Positions 23,838-33,725 are shown, counted from the first letter of the stretch. The stretch is 64,000 nt of DNA from Alteromonas sp. ASW11-130 (GCF_026183735.1 NZ_JAPFRE010000045.1:310001-374000); one strand, 5' to 3'. The notes: generated from the sequence alone by a model not told the origin. Numbers and translations: made by a program.

Positions 23838-25490
23838 CTAGTTTGTCCCTGAGGGGTGGTGGCCCCAGTCGATAACAGACACATGTTGAATTAAACCATC
23901 GAAAAAGAAACGAGTGTCGCGGCTGGCAGATGGCTGTGGATCCGCACCAATAAAAATATTCACATTACTTGACTCTACACCTCCAGCATATTGAGAGAGG
24001 GAGTTATCTCTTTTGTTGTCAATCCAAAGATAAAGCCCACCATCACCATCGTAAGCGCCTACGATGAAATAACCGTCACTTCCATTAATCCTTTGGTTTA
24101 AACCTCCTAACCCTGTGGAAGCTATGTCGTAGGTTTTATAGCGATATTTGCCATTAACTCGTACACCAAAACGAATAATATTTTTGCCCCCAGAGTTGGC
24201 AAGCTCCAGTGCGAAACCGCCGCTTTCAGCTTTGCTCACCAACGCCATTACACCTTCAGAAAAATTTGAGAGTTTGTCAAAATTCACATATGCAGAAACT
24301 AAGAAGCCATTGCCGGCGGTATTGCTTCGCTGACCTAAATTAACTGCTCGATAACGTAGCCCCTGATTCGTTCTGAAATCTAATGAGCATGAGAATCTAT
24401 CTTGTCCTTTACTATCATAATGCAGTTGAGGATACCCGAACAAAGTACTGGTAGGCGCACGGTCAACTGGTCGGGCTATTGTACCGGCGCCCCCCCAATA
24501 ATTAACATGAAAGTACAGTTGATTATCAAATTCATTGGTACACGTTGCGGCATTCAGATACGCAAGTAGGTTTTTTTCTTTGATTACATTTTTTGCGTAA
24601 TCCACCCGGTAATCCGATGTGACTAAATCAAACTCTTCACGTAGTGCCGCAACAAATGCATCGCCATTTGCAACAGGAATAGAGCCAACCCCTACGCCCA
24701 AACCAAGTGATTTTGCATATTGACTTGCCCCTAAAAGATCTTTCATTTGATATTTAAACTCAACGAAATGTAAGTTATTTTTATACACGTCGTTATAAAT
24801 GGAAGACTGGAGTGCATTAATAGAGTTTAGTCCGCCCCAATTAACTCCCCAATAAAGCACGGAATACTTTAGTTTGTTTGCTATCAGGGTACCGAACGTT
24901 CCTTGGGCTGCTGCATTTTTAATTTTAAGCAGGGTGGGTATTTTGTAATGAAATCCTCTTACCAGTACCTCTCGTCCATTGCTGAAGTACTTCGAAAATG
25001 AAGGCTTAGACAGCACTGTCAAAAATTCGGTGACAAAGCCATCAGTGTTTCCGCTCGTTATTGACTTCACTTCGATGGCAAGGCTGGCAGTGGAGTTTAG
25101 CAATGTTGGGTTAGCTAAAATATCGTTTAGCAAAGGCTCATACTCCGATTTAGATGAATCGAAGGTTGAACACACTCTAGAAGCTGGTTCATGAGAGACA
25201 CACATTTTCTGACCGTCAAAACCGACATCCAACTCTATAAAATTGGAACCTCTAGCGATGGCTGTATTAATTTTTGCATTTGCTTGCGCTAATGTAAGAA
25301 TTTGATTCTGTGGTCCGTTATAACAGTTGTGACAATTGATAGCGACTTTGTTACCAGCCGGTGAAACGGCGATATCACCCGCTAAATTCCAGGTAAAAGG
25401 GTTTGCGGAAGATTGCACATTACTTGCCATTAACGAGCAATAAAAACATATTAATAGCGTAAAAAGTTTGTTTAGTTTATTTTTCTTCAT
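23838..25490 (-). CDS. Secreted PLC-like phosphodiesterase with C-terminal LamG-like domain
   Basis: A 550-residue exported protein (signal peptide to about residue 28). Residues 45-310 resemble the GDPD/phosphatidylinositol phospholipase TIM barrel: His54 in INCHNCYNG, metal-ligand Glu86 and Asp88 in FIELDVGFDG, His100 in VSHEP, and Glu in LAIEVK. The arginine that normally follows the first catalytic His in GDPDs (His-Arg) is Asn here. Cysteines 53, 56, 97 and 107 recall sphingomyelinase D-type enzymes. Residues about 330-545 look like a concanavalin A/LamG lectin-like fold. Substrate unknown; a phospholipid or glycerophosphodiester is the best guess. Confidence 0.7.
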   Translation of the reverse strand: MKKNKLNKLFTLLICFYCSLMASNVQSSANPFTWNLAGDIAVSPAGNKVAINCHNCYNGPQNQILTLAQANAKINTAIARGSNFIELDVGFDGQKMCVSHEPASRVCSTFDSSKSEYEPLLNDILANPTLLNSTASLAIEVKSITSGNTDGFVTEFLTVLSKPSFSKYFSNGREVLVRGFHYKIPTLLKIKNAAAQGTFGTLIANKLKYSVLYWGVNWGGLNSINALQSSIYNDVYKNNLHFVEFKYQMKDLLGASQYAKSLGLGVGVGSIPVANGDAFVAALREEFDLVTSDYRVDYAKNVIKEKNLLAYLNAATCTNEFDNQLYFHVNYWGGAGTIARPVDRAPTSTLFGYPQLHYDSKGQDRFSCSLDFRTNQGLRYRAVNLGQRSNTAGNGFLVSAYVNFDKLSNFSEGVMALVSKAESGGFALELANSGGKNIIRFGVRVNGKYRYKTYDIASTGLGGLNQRINGSDGYFIVGAYDGDGGLYLWIDNKRDNSLSQYAGGVESSNVNIFIGADPQPSASRDTRFFFDGLIQHVSVIDWGHHPSGTN

Positions 25491-26264
25491 ATTTTGTAAT
25501 TTTCCCTAAATTACGATAAAAACAAATTGCAAAGCGATGAACAAGCACCTAATCCCATCATTAGATAATAAGTGCACCCCTTATGTTAAAACGATGACCA
25601 CAAGGAACAGCCCATCATCGTGCCTGTGTAGTCAACACACACATAAAGACAACAATATCAGTAACAACCATTTGTTCGCACAACTAAGATAACAGAACAA
25701 AGCATATTTGCACGCAAGGGTAAGTTATAAACCATTTCCAACGAAAATTAGGTAGCTAAATAAACGCAGTATATCGCTTCACAAATCACATTATCGGAGG
25801 GGGCGTAGTATTTCAGGCGGATGAGAGACAAAGTAGAGATCCTTTCATCCATCCTGTGGGCAAGTGTTTTGTATTTTTGTAAGAATCATAAGTAAGGCTG
25901 CCCGGTTACGTAGACGCCTTTCATATTATCGGAGTTTCCAGCGCTTGTAAGAGACGTTTAACAATCACACTGTTCCAGTAACTGTTCCAGTTGAGGTGTT
26001 TATGAGCAAGCGAAAATAGTATACCGAAGAATCTACCTCGATATCTATTTCTCCAGAGTAACGTTACGTAATCTTTTCGGTATGAAGGCGCAGGCAGGGA
26101 CCATCAGTGGGGTAGAGTAGGCATTCGTAAAATAATATTACAGTCACGCACGTTTGCTAGACTAGTAGCACATTTAGGAGTTAGTTAAACTGTGCGTTTG
26201 CACTCAGTTTTTTACTTTTTACTTTTTACTTTTCACTTTTCACTTTAACTGTATGGAGTCGTAA
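25491..26264. other. Gene-free interval with IS-like debris and repeat tract
   Basis: This 774-base gap has no intact gene. A short stretch at about 26001-26030 reads Met-Ser-Lys-Arg-Lys then, after a stop, Tyr-Thr-Glu-Glu, like the first codons of IS3-family OrfA proteins, but nothing further aligns. The 7-bp repeat tract lies at its right end. The upstream part should contain the promoter of the reverse-strand secreted protein. Confidence 0.4.
26213..26247. repeat. Heptanucleotide tandem repeat tract 2
   Basis: Five 7-base units: TACTTTT three times, CACTTTT, CACTTTA. It is in the same orientation as tract 1, so the two tracts bracket the 5 kb accessory segment with the histidine kinase, IS remnant and secreted enzyme. 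It lies 18 bases before the DUF2798 gene. Confidence 0.88.
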
Positions 26265-26501
26265 TTGGTTAACTTAGATAAATTTTGTCATGCGCTATGT
26301 ATGTCGTTGGTATTGTCAACATTAATGTCTGGTTGGGTGACATTTATCAATATTGGTTGGGTCGATGAATTAGGCGCAGCATGGTTAAAAGCCTTTTTAT
26401 TAGCTTGGCCAGCTGCGTTTGCTATTTCATTGTTTATGGGAACACCGATAAGTAAAGTATCGACCAGATTAAGTGGTCTTTTGAGACGACACAAAGTGTA
26501 G
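26265..26501 (+). CDS. DUF2798-family small membrane protein
   Basis: A 78-residue protein with two hydrophobic segments, about 9-31 (LCMSLVLSTLMSGWVTFINI) and 41-60 (WLKAFLLAWPAAFAISLFMG), and a basic tail. The pattern matches DUF2798, whose function is unknown. The start codon used here is TTG (ATTGGTTAACTTAG), with GGAG about 10 bases before. It is convergent with the lipoprotein gene, stop codons 3 bases apart. Confidence 0.7.
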   Translation: MVNLDKFCHALCMSLVLSTLMSGWVTFINIGWVDELGAAWLKAFLLAWPAAFAISLFMGTPISKVSTRLSGLLRRHKV

Positions 26502-26504
26502 CGG

Positions 26505-26948
26505 TTACTTTATTTGAACAACGCTTAACCTAAGTTCACCTTTTCCAACATCACTGACAATAAATCGATAGATACCGTCTTCTGCGGGGGTAAATTGTAA
26601 ATTTTGTGCTTCCGACCCACACGTCAGGTAAAATGTACTGCGGGTTGAAACGATCTGGCCAGCATAACTACCCCCACAGGTTTGCGAGGGACTCCAGTAC
26701 TGATTCGAAAACTTGAAATCATTAGGCTGTCCATCTGCAATAAGTTCCACATCCACGGTTCCTTGGCGGCTTTTTTCGTTCAGGCGATGATTTTCTCTGG
26801 CTTCCCACCAGTTAAAAACACCCCGAATGTAAAGTTCATCTAATGCGATGTCGCCATTAGCTGTGTGTGCAGGTAGTTGACTGTCAGGCTGCGTTGCGCA
26901 GCCTGACAAGGTCAATAATCCAATGATTCCAAATATGTGCAGCTTCAC
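26505..26948 (-). CDS. Putative lipoprotein of unknown function
   Basis: A 147-residue protein with a lipoprotein signal sequence: hydrophobic core then LSGC lipobox, Cys17. The mature part is beta-rich with two more cysteines (in QTCGGSYAG and LTCGSEA) that could form a disulfide. No family is recognised. It follows glyS by 17 bases on the same strand, so it may be co-transcribed with glyQS. The next residue after Cys is Ala, which favours outer-membrane sorting under the E. coli +2 rule. Confidence 0.75.
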   Translation of the reverse strand: MKLHIFGIIGLLTLSGCATQPDSQLPAHTANGDIALDELYIRGVFNWWEARENHRLNEKSRQGTVDVELIADGQPNDFKFSNQYWSPSQTCGGSYAGQIVSTRSTFYLTCGSEAQNLQFTPAEDGIYRFIVSDVGKGELRLSVVQIK

Positions 26949-26965
26949 AATTACCCCTAATAGAA

Positions 26966-29038
26966 TTAGTTTTTAGCTAATAGAGAGATGTCCGCGGTGA
27001 CCATAAAGAGTTCACGTAACATGAATAATAGCGCCAGACGGTTCTTTCTTACGGCGTTATCTTCAGTCATGACCATTACGTTATCAAAAAACGCATCAAT
27101 ACTTTCACGCAGTCGTGCTAACCGTGTGAGGACAGCGGTGTAATCTTGCTGTTCAATTGCTGCGCTAAGCTCCAACTTGGCTGATTCCAAATCTTGGTAT
27201 AGCGTTTTTTCTGCCGATTCAGTTAATAACGCGCTATCGATTTTCCCGCCGGATTCCACGTTTTGTTTAGCAAGTATATTGGCTACCCGCTTATTCGCCG
27301 CTGCCAATGCGTCCGCAGCTTCTAGTTCTTTAAATGTGCTAACTGCTTGTATACGGGCAACAAAATCTGTCGGACGGGTAGGGCGACGGGCACTTACCGC
27401 TTGAATTACATCAATACTGACGCCTTGGTCCTGCAGTAGCGCCTGAAACCGACCCAACACGAAATCTACCACTTGTGTACGGCAATCCTGATTAGTCAAT
27501 TTGTCTGCGTAAATATCAACGGCTTTGTTGACCAGCAGATCTAAATCTAATGGCAATTTAAGTTCGCTGATAATTCGTAAAAGCCCAATGGCAGCTCTGC
27601 GCAGGGCAAACGGATCTTTATCGCCTTTGGGCAATTGATTGATTCCGAAAATCCCTACAAGGGTATCTATTTTATCAGCCAGGGCTACTGAAGCGCTTAC
27701 GGGGTGGGCAGGCAATACGTCACCGGCAAAGCGGGGTAAATATTGCTCATAAAGTGCGTTCGCTACTTCTTCAACTTCACCATCATGAAGGGCGTAGTAT
27801 TTTCCCATCACACCCTGCACATCAGGAAACTCCGTGACCATATTGGTCATCAAATCAGCTTTGGCTAACTCTCCTGCTCGATAGGCAAGCTTTTCATCGG
27901 CCTTGATGTGCTTGGCAATGAAGGCCGATAATTCAGCAATACGTAACGATTTATCTTTTAAGGTGCCTAATTGTTTTTGGAATAAGACAGACTCAAGACT
28001 ATCCAAACGGCTCGCCAATGTACGTTTTTTGTCAGCATTAAAGAAAAATTCAGCATCGGCCAGACGCGGACGAATAACCTTCTCGTTGCCGTTGATAACC
28101 TGTTCTGGTTCACGACTTTCGATGTTACTGACAAATAAAAACTGATTGCTAAGCTGCCCATCTTCCTGCAACAAAGGCACATACTTTTGATCGTCCTTCA
28201 TTGTGTAAATAAGCGCTTCTTTAGGCACTTGTAGGAATGAGGTATCAAAGGAAGCGGTGAGCACAACCGGCCATTCTACCAGCGAAGCAATTTCTTCAAG
28301 TAACGACTGATCATAATCGGGTTTCAAGCTCAGGTTAGCCGCGGCTTTATCCAGTTCTCGGCGAACATGTTCCGTGCGCTGATGAAAATCAGCAAGCACG
28401 TACTGTTGTTGAAGTGTAGCTAGATATTCATCGGCGTGAGCGAGGGTAACTCCTTGGGCACCATGAAAACGATGACCATTAACTTTATTATCACTCTCTA
28501 AACCCAATGCGTTGACACTGATTACGTCACTGCCAAATAGTACACATAGCGTATGTACGGGGCGAATAAACTGTGTCGTATAATTTCCCCAGCGCATTGG
28601 TTTTGGAATAGGAAGTTTGGATAACGACTGAGTCAAAATGCCTTCAAGCAACTCACTAACCGATTGACCGGATTGATGAGCTTTATGCAATAACCACTCG
28701 CCTTTATCCGTAACCAAGCGTTCTGCTTCGTTGATTTCAATGCCATTACCGCGCGCCCAGCCTAGTGCGGCTTTGGTGGGTTCGCCATTTTCATCGAAGG
28801 CTGCACTTACCGCCGGCCCCCTTTTTTCAACGGTCTTATCTTTTTGGGTAGAATCCAACTGCTTTATCGACACCGCTAATCGACGCGGTGCGGCAAACCA
28901 TTCAATAGATTCGAAAGAAAGCTCGGCATTCGCTAGTCCCGCCTGAATATTACCGGCAAAACTAATCGCTAAGTGTTTAAGTGCTTTCGGTGGTAGTTCT
29001 TCAGTACCTAATTCAATAAGAAGATTATCTTTATGCAC
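26966..29038 (-). CDS. glyS: Glycine-tRNA ligase beta subunit
   Basis: The beta subunit of heterotetrameric GlyRS binds tRNA-Gly and contributes to catalysis. The 690-residue protein has the family start [16 protein letters not shown], the HD-like central region ([26 protein letters not shown]) and a C-terminal anticodon-binding helical domain. It is 2 bases downstream of glyQ. Full length and intact. Confidence 0.98.
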   Translation of the reverse strand: MHKDNLLIELGTEELPPKALKHLAISFAGNIQAGLANAELSFESIEWFAAPRRLAVSIKQLDSTQKDKTVEKRGPAVSAAFDENGEPTKAALGWARGNGIEINEAERLVTDKGEWLLHKAHQSGQSVSELLEGILTQSLSKLPIPKPMRWGNYTTQFIRPVHTLCVLFGSDVISVNALGLESDNKVNGHRFHGAQGVTLAHADEYLATLQQQYVLADFHQRTEHVRRELDKAAANLSLKPDYDQSLLEEIASLVEWPVVLTASFDTSFLQVPKEALIYTMKDDQKYVPLLQEDGQLSNQFLFVSNIESREPEQVINGNEKVIRPRLADAEFFFNADKKRTLASRLDSLESVLFQKQLGTLKDKSLRIAELSAFIAKHIKADEKLAYRAGELAKADLMTNMVTEFPDVQGVMGKYYALHDGEVEEVANALYEQYLPRFAGDVLPAHPVSASVALADKIDTLVGIFGINQLPKGDKDPFALRRAAIGLLRIISELKLPLDLDLLVNKAVDIYADKLTNQDCRTQVVDFVLGRFQALLQDQGVSIDVIQAVSARRPTRPTDFVARIQAVSTFKELEAADALAAANKRVANILAKQNVESGGKIDSALLTESAEKTLYQDLESAKLELSAAIEQQDYTAVLTRLARLRESIDAFFDNVMVMTEDNAVRKNRLALLFMLRELFMVTADISLLAKN

Positions 29039-29040
29039 GA

Positions 29041-29946
29041 TTACTTCTCCTTCTTACACATAGGGAAGCCCAATTCTGCTCGGACTTGGTAATAACTTTC
29101 TGCACACCCTTTCGCAAGGGTGCGTACGCGCAGGATATAGCGCTGACGTTCAGTTACTGAGATAGCATGGCGGGCATCTAACAAGTTAAACGCGTGGGAG
29201 GCTTTCATCACCTGTTCATAAGCAGGTAAAGGTAGATTCTTTTCGATTAACATCTTACTAGCGGCTTCGCACTCGTCAAAGGTTTTAAACAATACATCTA
29301 CATTGGCGTATTCAAAATTATAAGTCGATTGCTCCACTTCGTTTTGATGGAATACATCGCCGTAGGTCACTTTTCCACGCGGTCCATCAGTCCACACCAA
29401 ATCGTAAATACTATCAACTCCCTGAACGTACATGGCTAACCGCTCTAGCCCGTAAGTAATTTCGCCTGTTACTGGTTTACACTCTAGCCCGCCTACTTGT
29501 TGGAAGTAGGTGAACTGTGTGACTTCCATACCATCAAGCCAAACTTCCCAACCGAGTCCCCAGGCACCCAATGTCGGCGATTCCCAGTTATCTTCTACAA
29601 AGCGAATGTCATGGACTAGCGTATCAAAACCGAGCTCTTTTAATGACCCTAAATACAACTCCTGAATATTATCAGGCGAGGGTTTAAGCATGACTTGGAA
29701 CTGATAGTAATGTTGTAAACGGTTAGGGTTTTCACCATACCGACCATCGGTGGGACGACGGCAAGGTTGCACGTAGGCGCTGCTGATTGGCTCTGGGCCA
29801 AGCGAGCGTAAGAATGTCATCGGGTGAAATGTACCGGCCCCCACTTCCATGTCTAACGGTTGAATGATGACACAGCCTTGTCGGGCCCAGTAATCCTGTA
29901 AAGCGAGGATTAACCCCTGGAAGGTTTTTATATCGAAATTATGCAT
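29041..29946 (-). CDS. glyQ: Glycine-tRNA ligase alpha subunit
   Basis: The alpha subunit carries the class II catalytic core that activates glycine. The protein is 301 residues from the ATG at 29946 ([17 protein letters not shown]), which matches family starts. An upstream in-frame TTG or ATG would add 10 residues without support. Conserved blocks include [28 protein letters not shown] and [19 protein letters not shown]. It forms an operon with glyS. Confidence 0.97.
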   Translation of the reverse strand: MHNFDIKTFQGLILALQDYWARQGCVIIQPLDMEVGAGTFHPMTFLRSLGPEPISSAYVQPCRRPTDGRYGENPNRLQHYYQFQVMLKPSPDNIQELYLGSLKELGFDTLVHDIRFVEDNWESPTLGAWGLGWEVWLDGMEVTQFTYFQQVGGLECKPVTGEITYGLERLAMYVQGVDSIYDLVWTDGPRGKVTYGDVFHQNEVEQSTYNFEYANVDVLFKTFDECEAASKMLIEKNLPLPAYEQVMKASHAFNLLDARHAISVTERQRYILRVRTLAKGCAESYYQVRAELGFPMCKKEK

Positions 29947-30068
29947 TCTCTGTATAACCACGTGCTTCAAAGACAAATTAAAGGTCGCCTAGTATACAGA
30001 TACTGAGTCTATGAATGTAGGCTTTAGCGAGTTAAAGTCGGTATATTCAATAAAGATAGGCAATAAAT

Positions 30069-30656
30069 ATGGCTGATCCTGAACTAAAACGATGCGGATG
30101 GGTTTCAGATGATCCACTTTATCAACAATATCACGACCAAGTATGGGGCAGACCGGAATTAGACGACGAAGCATTGTTTGCCAAACTATGTCTAGACGGT
30201 CAACAAGCTGGATTGTCATGGATTACGATTTTACGAAAACAAAAGAGCTATGAAGAAGCGTTTTGCCAATTTAATGCGGAAAAAATTCTTAAAATGCCTG
30301 ATGCTGAGCGAGATAAGCTAATTGAAAATCCTGGCATTATCCGAAATAAATTGAAAATTAATTCTATCTTTAAGAATGCAGAAGCTTATTTAAAGATTAA
30401 GGAACAAGAGTCGTTTAAAGATTTTATCTGGCAATTCACTAATGGCAAAACCGTAATTAATGAATGGCGTGACCAAAAACAGGTACCGGTGAGTACTGAT
30501 TCATCCAGACAAATGGCAAAGACGTTGAAAAAAGCCGGGTTTACCTTTGTAGGGGAAACCATCTGCTATGCATTCATGCAAGCAGTGGGTATGGTGAATG
30601 ACCACACCATAGATTGTCATTGTTATGAAAAAGTGTGTGAAGAGGCTATTACATAA
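30069..30656 (+). CDS. tag: DNA-3-methyladenine glycosylase I
   Basis: Tag removes 3-methyladenine from alkylated DNA. The 195-residue protein begins with RCGWVSDDPLYQQYHDQVWG. The structural zinc ligands known for the E. coli enzyme correspond to Cys9, His22, His179 and Cys183 here (NDHTIDCHCYE). The catalytic-pocket segment GLSWITILRKQ is present. It is divergent from glyQ, as Tag genes near glyS in enterobacteria are also neighbours. Confidence 0.96.
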   Translation: MADPELKRCGWVSDDPLYQQYHDQVWGRPELDDEALFAKLCLDGQQAGLSWITILRKQKSYEEAFCQFNAEKILKMPDAERDKLIENPGIIRNKLKINSIFKNAEAYLKIKEQESFKDFIWQFTNGKTVINEWRDQKQVPVSTDSSRQMAKTLKKAGFTFVGETICYAFMQAVGMVNDHTIDCHCYEKVCEEAIT

Positions 30657-30745
30657 TACGAAATTGCAATGAGGAGGAAACTCGGAACAAAAGTACCGAT
30701 TTTCATCGGGATGATGATTTTAGGCTACTGGTACAACATGTCGCC

Positions 30746-30765
30746 ATCGTGATGTGCATCACGAT
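30746..30765. repeat. 20-bp palindrome downstream of tag
   Basis: ATCGTGATG and CATCACGAT arms around TG, 90 bases past the tag stop. It could be a regulator site or an RNA hairpin; no owner can be assigned. Confidence 0.5.
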
Positions 30766-30780
30766 CTCCCTTGTCACATG

Positions 30781-30837
30781 AGCAGCGATAAGCGATAAGA
30801 GGTTAACATCATTCATAGTTAACCTCTTGTCGCTGCT
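30781..30837. terminator. Long interrupted hairpin between tag and the DUF2489 gene
   Basis: An inner 11-bp stem (AAGAGGTTAAC/GTTAACCTCTT) with a 10-base loop is extended by an outer 8-bp stem (AGCAGCGA/TCGCTGCT) after an 8-base bulge. It overlaps the stop codon of the reverse-strand gene and sits between convergent genes, so a bidirectional terminator is likely despite the absent U-tract. Confidence 0.55.
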
Positions 30838-31294
30838 AATTTAATTCAAGTGTCGCGCAGTAAGATTGTAATGCCGGTAATTCTTTCAATACCGCATTTT
30901 CATATTCGGATTCTATTTGCTCCCGAGCGACATCCTGGCGCATCCGTTCGGATTTAGGTAATTTTGCTCTGGCTTCCAATATAGCAAAACCGCTGACCTT
31001 GTGAAAAAACTCGTACAGTTTTGGGTATTGCGTAGAATAATCCGGAGGTGAAGATAAGGGCAGCGCCTCGAGCAAATTACATATTCTGATTGCACCTTCA
31101 GACAACTCACACTGTTGTTGTTGCATTGCTTTTACTATTACCTGAATACTCTCGATAATGGTTGCAGTTCTACGTTCCCTTGCAAGCTGCTGGCGTTTAT
31201 TTTGTTCTTTAAGCTGAAACAGCAAGCGGCCCGCATAAAAGCCTAACGCTAAAATAATTATCAGGCCTATAGCGGCTAACCCAATCCACATCAT
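30836..31294 (-). CDS. DUF2489-family membrane-anchored protein
   Basis: A 152-residue protein with one N-terminal transmembrane helix (about 3-26, WIGLAAIGLIIILALGFYAG) and a helical, partly coiled cytoplasmic domain rich in Arg, Glu and Gln. The pattern and the neighbour yihI match DUF2489, function unknown. It is 9 bases downstream of yihI and probably co-transcribed. Confidence 0.75.
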   Translation of the reverse strand: MMWIGLAAIGLIIILALGFYAGRLLFQLKEQNKRQQLARERRTATIIESIQVIVKAMQQQQCELSEGAIRICNLLEALPLSSPPDYSTQYPKLYEFFHKVSGFAILEARAKLPKSERMRQDVAREQIESEYENAVLKELPALQSYCATLELN

Positions 31295-31303
31295 TATTTC
31301 TTT

Positions 31304-31795
31304 TTATTCCTTAAAATCATCAATATTTAATTGTTCTATGCTGTCTAAAGGCGAGCTTTCTTGGTCTTCCTGATCTTCATCATCTGCGATTCCAAGCAGT
31401 TCACATAAAATTCGGTGACGCGCCATTTTCTCATCAATATATTGTTGTTCACCAGCATTCAACTTCGCTCCACCTTCCAACCTGTCTAATAACAGGGCCA
31501 AACGCTCATCTGCCTCAATATCTGCTAATTCCTCAGCGGGCGTAGCATAGTGACGCTTTTCAGCTGGCGTGGTCTTAGCGACTAACGACACGGGTTTTTT
31601 ACTGCCAATCCTCGGATCGCTAATTCCCTTTTTCTGTGTAGTTGATTTATTCGTTGAGGCCACATTATGTCTGCTACCTGCAGGTTTTCCTTTCGATGGT
31701 TTTGTTCGTTTAGGTGCTTTAGGTGGACGAGGAGCGTTGGGATCTTTACGAACCCCGATTAGACCTACTTTTCTGGATTTCTTTTTACGCGGCAT
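31304..31795 (-). CDS. yihI: Der GTPase-activating protein YihI
   Basis: YihI stimulates the GTPase Der and modulates ribosome assembly. The 163-residue protein has the basic, Lys/Pro-rich disordered N-terminus (PRKKKSRKVGLIGVRKD, then PPKAPKR) and an acidic helical C-terminus (EELADIEADERLALLLDRLE) ending in Asp/Glu-rich residues. In E. coli yihI is near engB and csrC; here engB is 2 kb away with a CsrC-like RNA between. Confidence 0.88.
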   Translation of the reverse strand: MPRKKKSRKVGLIGVRKDPNAPRPPKAPKRTKPSKGKPAGSRHNVASTNKSTTQKKGISDPRIGSKKPVSLVAKTTPAEKRHYATPAEELADIEADERLALLLDRLEGGAKLNAGEQQYIDEKMARHRILCELLGIADDEDQEDQESSPLDSIEQLNIDDFKE

Positions 31796-32091
31796 AGCTT
31801 CTTAATCATTTCACTTTAAATCTGAACGCTATTATAGCGGTCTTTTACTTGAAACGTGGTGTTCTTTTCGACTCAATTGTGTCTCGAACCGTCGAATTCG
31901 AATACTTTATCGTGTGGCTATTTACACTGACAGGCTCTAACAAAGGTGAAACAAACAGTAAACCCAAACGATAGAAGGCATTCTGAATGCTTCCCTAATC
32001 CGCTTTTTAGTCACTCGCTTTGATGAGAACGGTGTATGGCATTCTGCTTACTTTGCCGCTGCTAAAATTGCAAAATCTTAAAAACGAAAGA

Positions 32092-32742
32092 TTAGTAGAT
32101 ACTGTTTTTCTGCAACAAAACTACGTCGGCAGTGACGATATGAAGCGTAAATCCCCATTGTTTGGCAATAAAGTTAAATGTCTTCTCACTAAAAAAACTC
32201 ACATGAGTTTGATCATTTTTATAGTGCCAGTTAATAAATCGTTCTTTACTCAATACCCGTTTGGTCATAATGGCAAGCCAACCTCTGGATTTAAGAAGTC
32301 GATGCCACAGTTCCAATTCGCGGTGCGGATTATGGAAATGCTCTATTGCTTCGGTGCAACTTATAAAGTCGTACTTTCGCGTTAATACGGACTCGTCAGG
32401 TTGGAAAAAGGGATCGTATATGGCTACCTCATGACCCGCATCCTCTAATATTTGCGCGAGTACGGGAGAGGGGCCACAACCAAAATCTAATCCACATTGC
32501 TGTAAGGGCAACGCATCTAGTAAAGGGATCGCCAAACGCGATAAAAAATTTTTATAACCTTCATCTTCTGCATCGTTTTCATGTAATTTATATTCATTTA
32601 ACTCAGTGCATGTTGAGGGGAGGGCTTTCTTTTCCACAAAGACCAGGTCGCACGTTTGGCATTGCCAGTAACTGCGCCTCTTATCTTGTATATAGAATTC
32701 AGTATTGTTGGTTTGGCAAAGGGGGCAGGCGTGATTAGACAT
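32092..32742 (-). CDS. Zinc-ribbon SAM-dependent methyltransferase
   Basis: A 216-residue protein with an N-terminal four-Cys ribbon (CPLC at 6-9 and CQTC near 28-31) followed by a class I methyltransferase domain (Methyltransf_23-like). The SAM loop is LDFGCGPSPVLAQIL, the acidic residue is in VAIYDPFF, and CTEAIEHFHNP follows. Similar proteins sit in many gammaproteobacteria, substrate unknown. The start lies 21 bases after the T-run of the CsrC-like RNA and lacks a clear ribosome site. Confidence 0.8.
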   Translation of the reverse strand: MSNHACPLCQTNNTEFYIQDKRRSYWQCQTCDLVFVEKKALPSTCTELNEYKLHENDAEDEGYKNFLSRLAIPLLDALPLQQCGLDFGCGPSPVLAQILEDAGHEVAIYDPFFQPDESVLTRKYDFISCTEAIEHFHNPHRELELWHRLLKSRGWLAIMTKRVLSKERFINWHYKNDQTHVSFFSEKTFNFIAKQWGFTLHIVTADVVLLQKNSIY

Positions 32743-32762
32743 TAAGTAAGTTAAGTATTAAA

Positions 32763-32985
32763 AAAGAAAAAAGGCGATAGCCTGAACTATCACCTTGTTT
32801 GTATGAGTGTCTGATGACACCTCTCCCGTTATCGCACCTCTGTGTGCTAGTTAGCTTCCTGCTAAGCCCTACTTTTTATTATTATTAACAGAGCATCTTT
32901 TCTTATTGTTTTGGATCTTCCTGACGCTTTATTGCATCGTCCTTGTGTTATTTCTTATTATTATTATGTATTCCCCTGAAGCCAC
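32763..32985 (-). ncRNA. csrC: CsrB/CsrC-family regulatory RNA (candidate)
   Basis: Reading the reverse strand, a promoter-like TTGATG (33018-33013) and TAATAA precede a transcript of about 220 nt. It has GGA motifs at about 32971, 32943, 32932, 32858 and 32826 (two as CAGGAAG, one AAGGACG, one GGGAG), the mark of CsrA-sponge RNAs. It ends in a hairpin AAGGTGATAG/CTATCGCCTT followed by TTTTTTCTTTTT. The stem pairs fully only on this strand (G-U wobble), which sets the direction. The E. coli csrC terminator is very similar and csrC also lies between yihI and engB. Ends are estimates. Confidence 0.65.
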
Positions 32986-33101
32986 TTTATTATTTTAGTA
33001 TGTGTGAGCATCAAAAGTTATGCAGTAGAATACAGGACATATTTAAAATTTCAACCACTTTTATTACAATTATTTAACAAATTGATGAAATTAGTGGAAA
33101 T

Positions 33102-33725
33102 TTAGTGCAACCCTGAAATGTAACTTGCCAGTATCGCGATATCTTCATCAGTTAATTTTTGTGCGATATCGCGCATCATCCCGTTCATATCATTAGTGCG
33201 CATGCCGTCTTTAAACGCATTTAATTGTGCGGCAGTATAGGCTGCATGTTGGCCACTGATATCTGGGAAACCGGCTAACTGCATACCGTTACCACTGGGT
33301 CCATGGCATGCAATGCAGGCAGTAATACCACGGTCTTCATCGCCCCCGCGATACAGCGCTTCACCAGGCTCAATATATTCTTCCAATGTGGCACCAGGGG
33401 TCGCTTCCTGATTGGAGTAATACGCAGCTATGTCTTCCATATCTTGTAGAGATAGGGGGGCTGCCATACTGTTCATTACAGCACTATTACGTCCTTCTTC
33501 GCCACCTGTTTGGGATGCCAGTTTAAATTCTTGTAGCTGCTTAACAAGGTAGTTTGGATGCTGACCTGCAAGCTTTGGATTTGCTTCTATTACACTATTT
33601 CCGTCAGGCCCATGGCAAGCTGCACATGTGGCAGCCTTTTCTTTGCCTGCAGCAGCATCGCCTTTTGCGAAGGCAGCGCCACTTAGCATAAATGTCATTC
33701 CAATCAGCAAACACAGTTTTTTCAT
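33102..33725 (-). CDS. Diheme cytochrome c4
   Basis: A 207-residue periplasmic diheme cytochrome that passes electrons to terminal oxidases. It has a signal peptide cleaved after about residue 20 (SGAAFA) and two heme sites, Cys34-Cys37-His38 (CAACH) and Cys137-Cys140-His141 (CIACH), each followed by HGP. Methionine axial-ligand candidates lie in VMNSMAAPL and the NDMNGMM region. It is divergent from engB, the same pairing seen in pseudomonads. Confidence 0.94.
   Translation of the reverse strand: MKKLCLLIGMTFMLSGAAFAKGDAAAGKEKAATCAACHGPDGNSVIEANPKLAGQHPNYLVKQLQEFKLASQTGGEEGRNSAVMNSMAAPLSLQDMEDIAAYYSNQEATPGATLEEYIEPGEALYRGGDEDRGITACIACHGPSGNGMQLAGFPDISGQHAAYTAAQLNAFKDGMRTNDMNGMMRDIAQKLTDEDIAILASYISGLH

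Noticed and set aside
26001..26100. IS3-family OrfA start (Met-Ser-Lys-Arg-Lys)
   Set aside because: Only a few codons match and a stop follows at once; not enough to call an element.
29959..29964. CACGTG core near glyQ as a third parS
   Set aside because: The flanking bases do not match the parS half-sites.
32020..32385. Forward frame of 121 codons overlapping the methyltransferase gene
   Set aside because: It lies antisense to a gene with clear zinc-ribbon and SAM motifs and has no recognisable family features.
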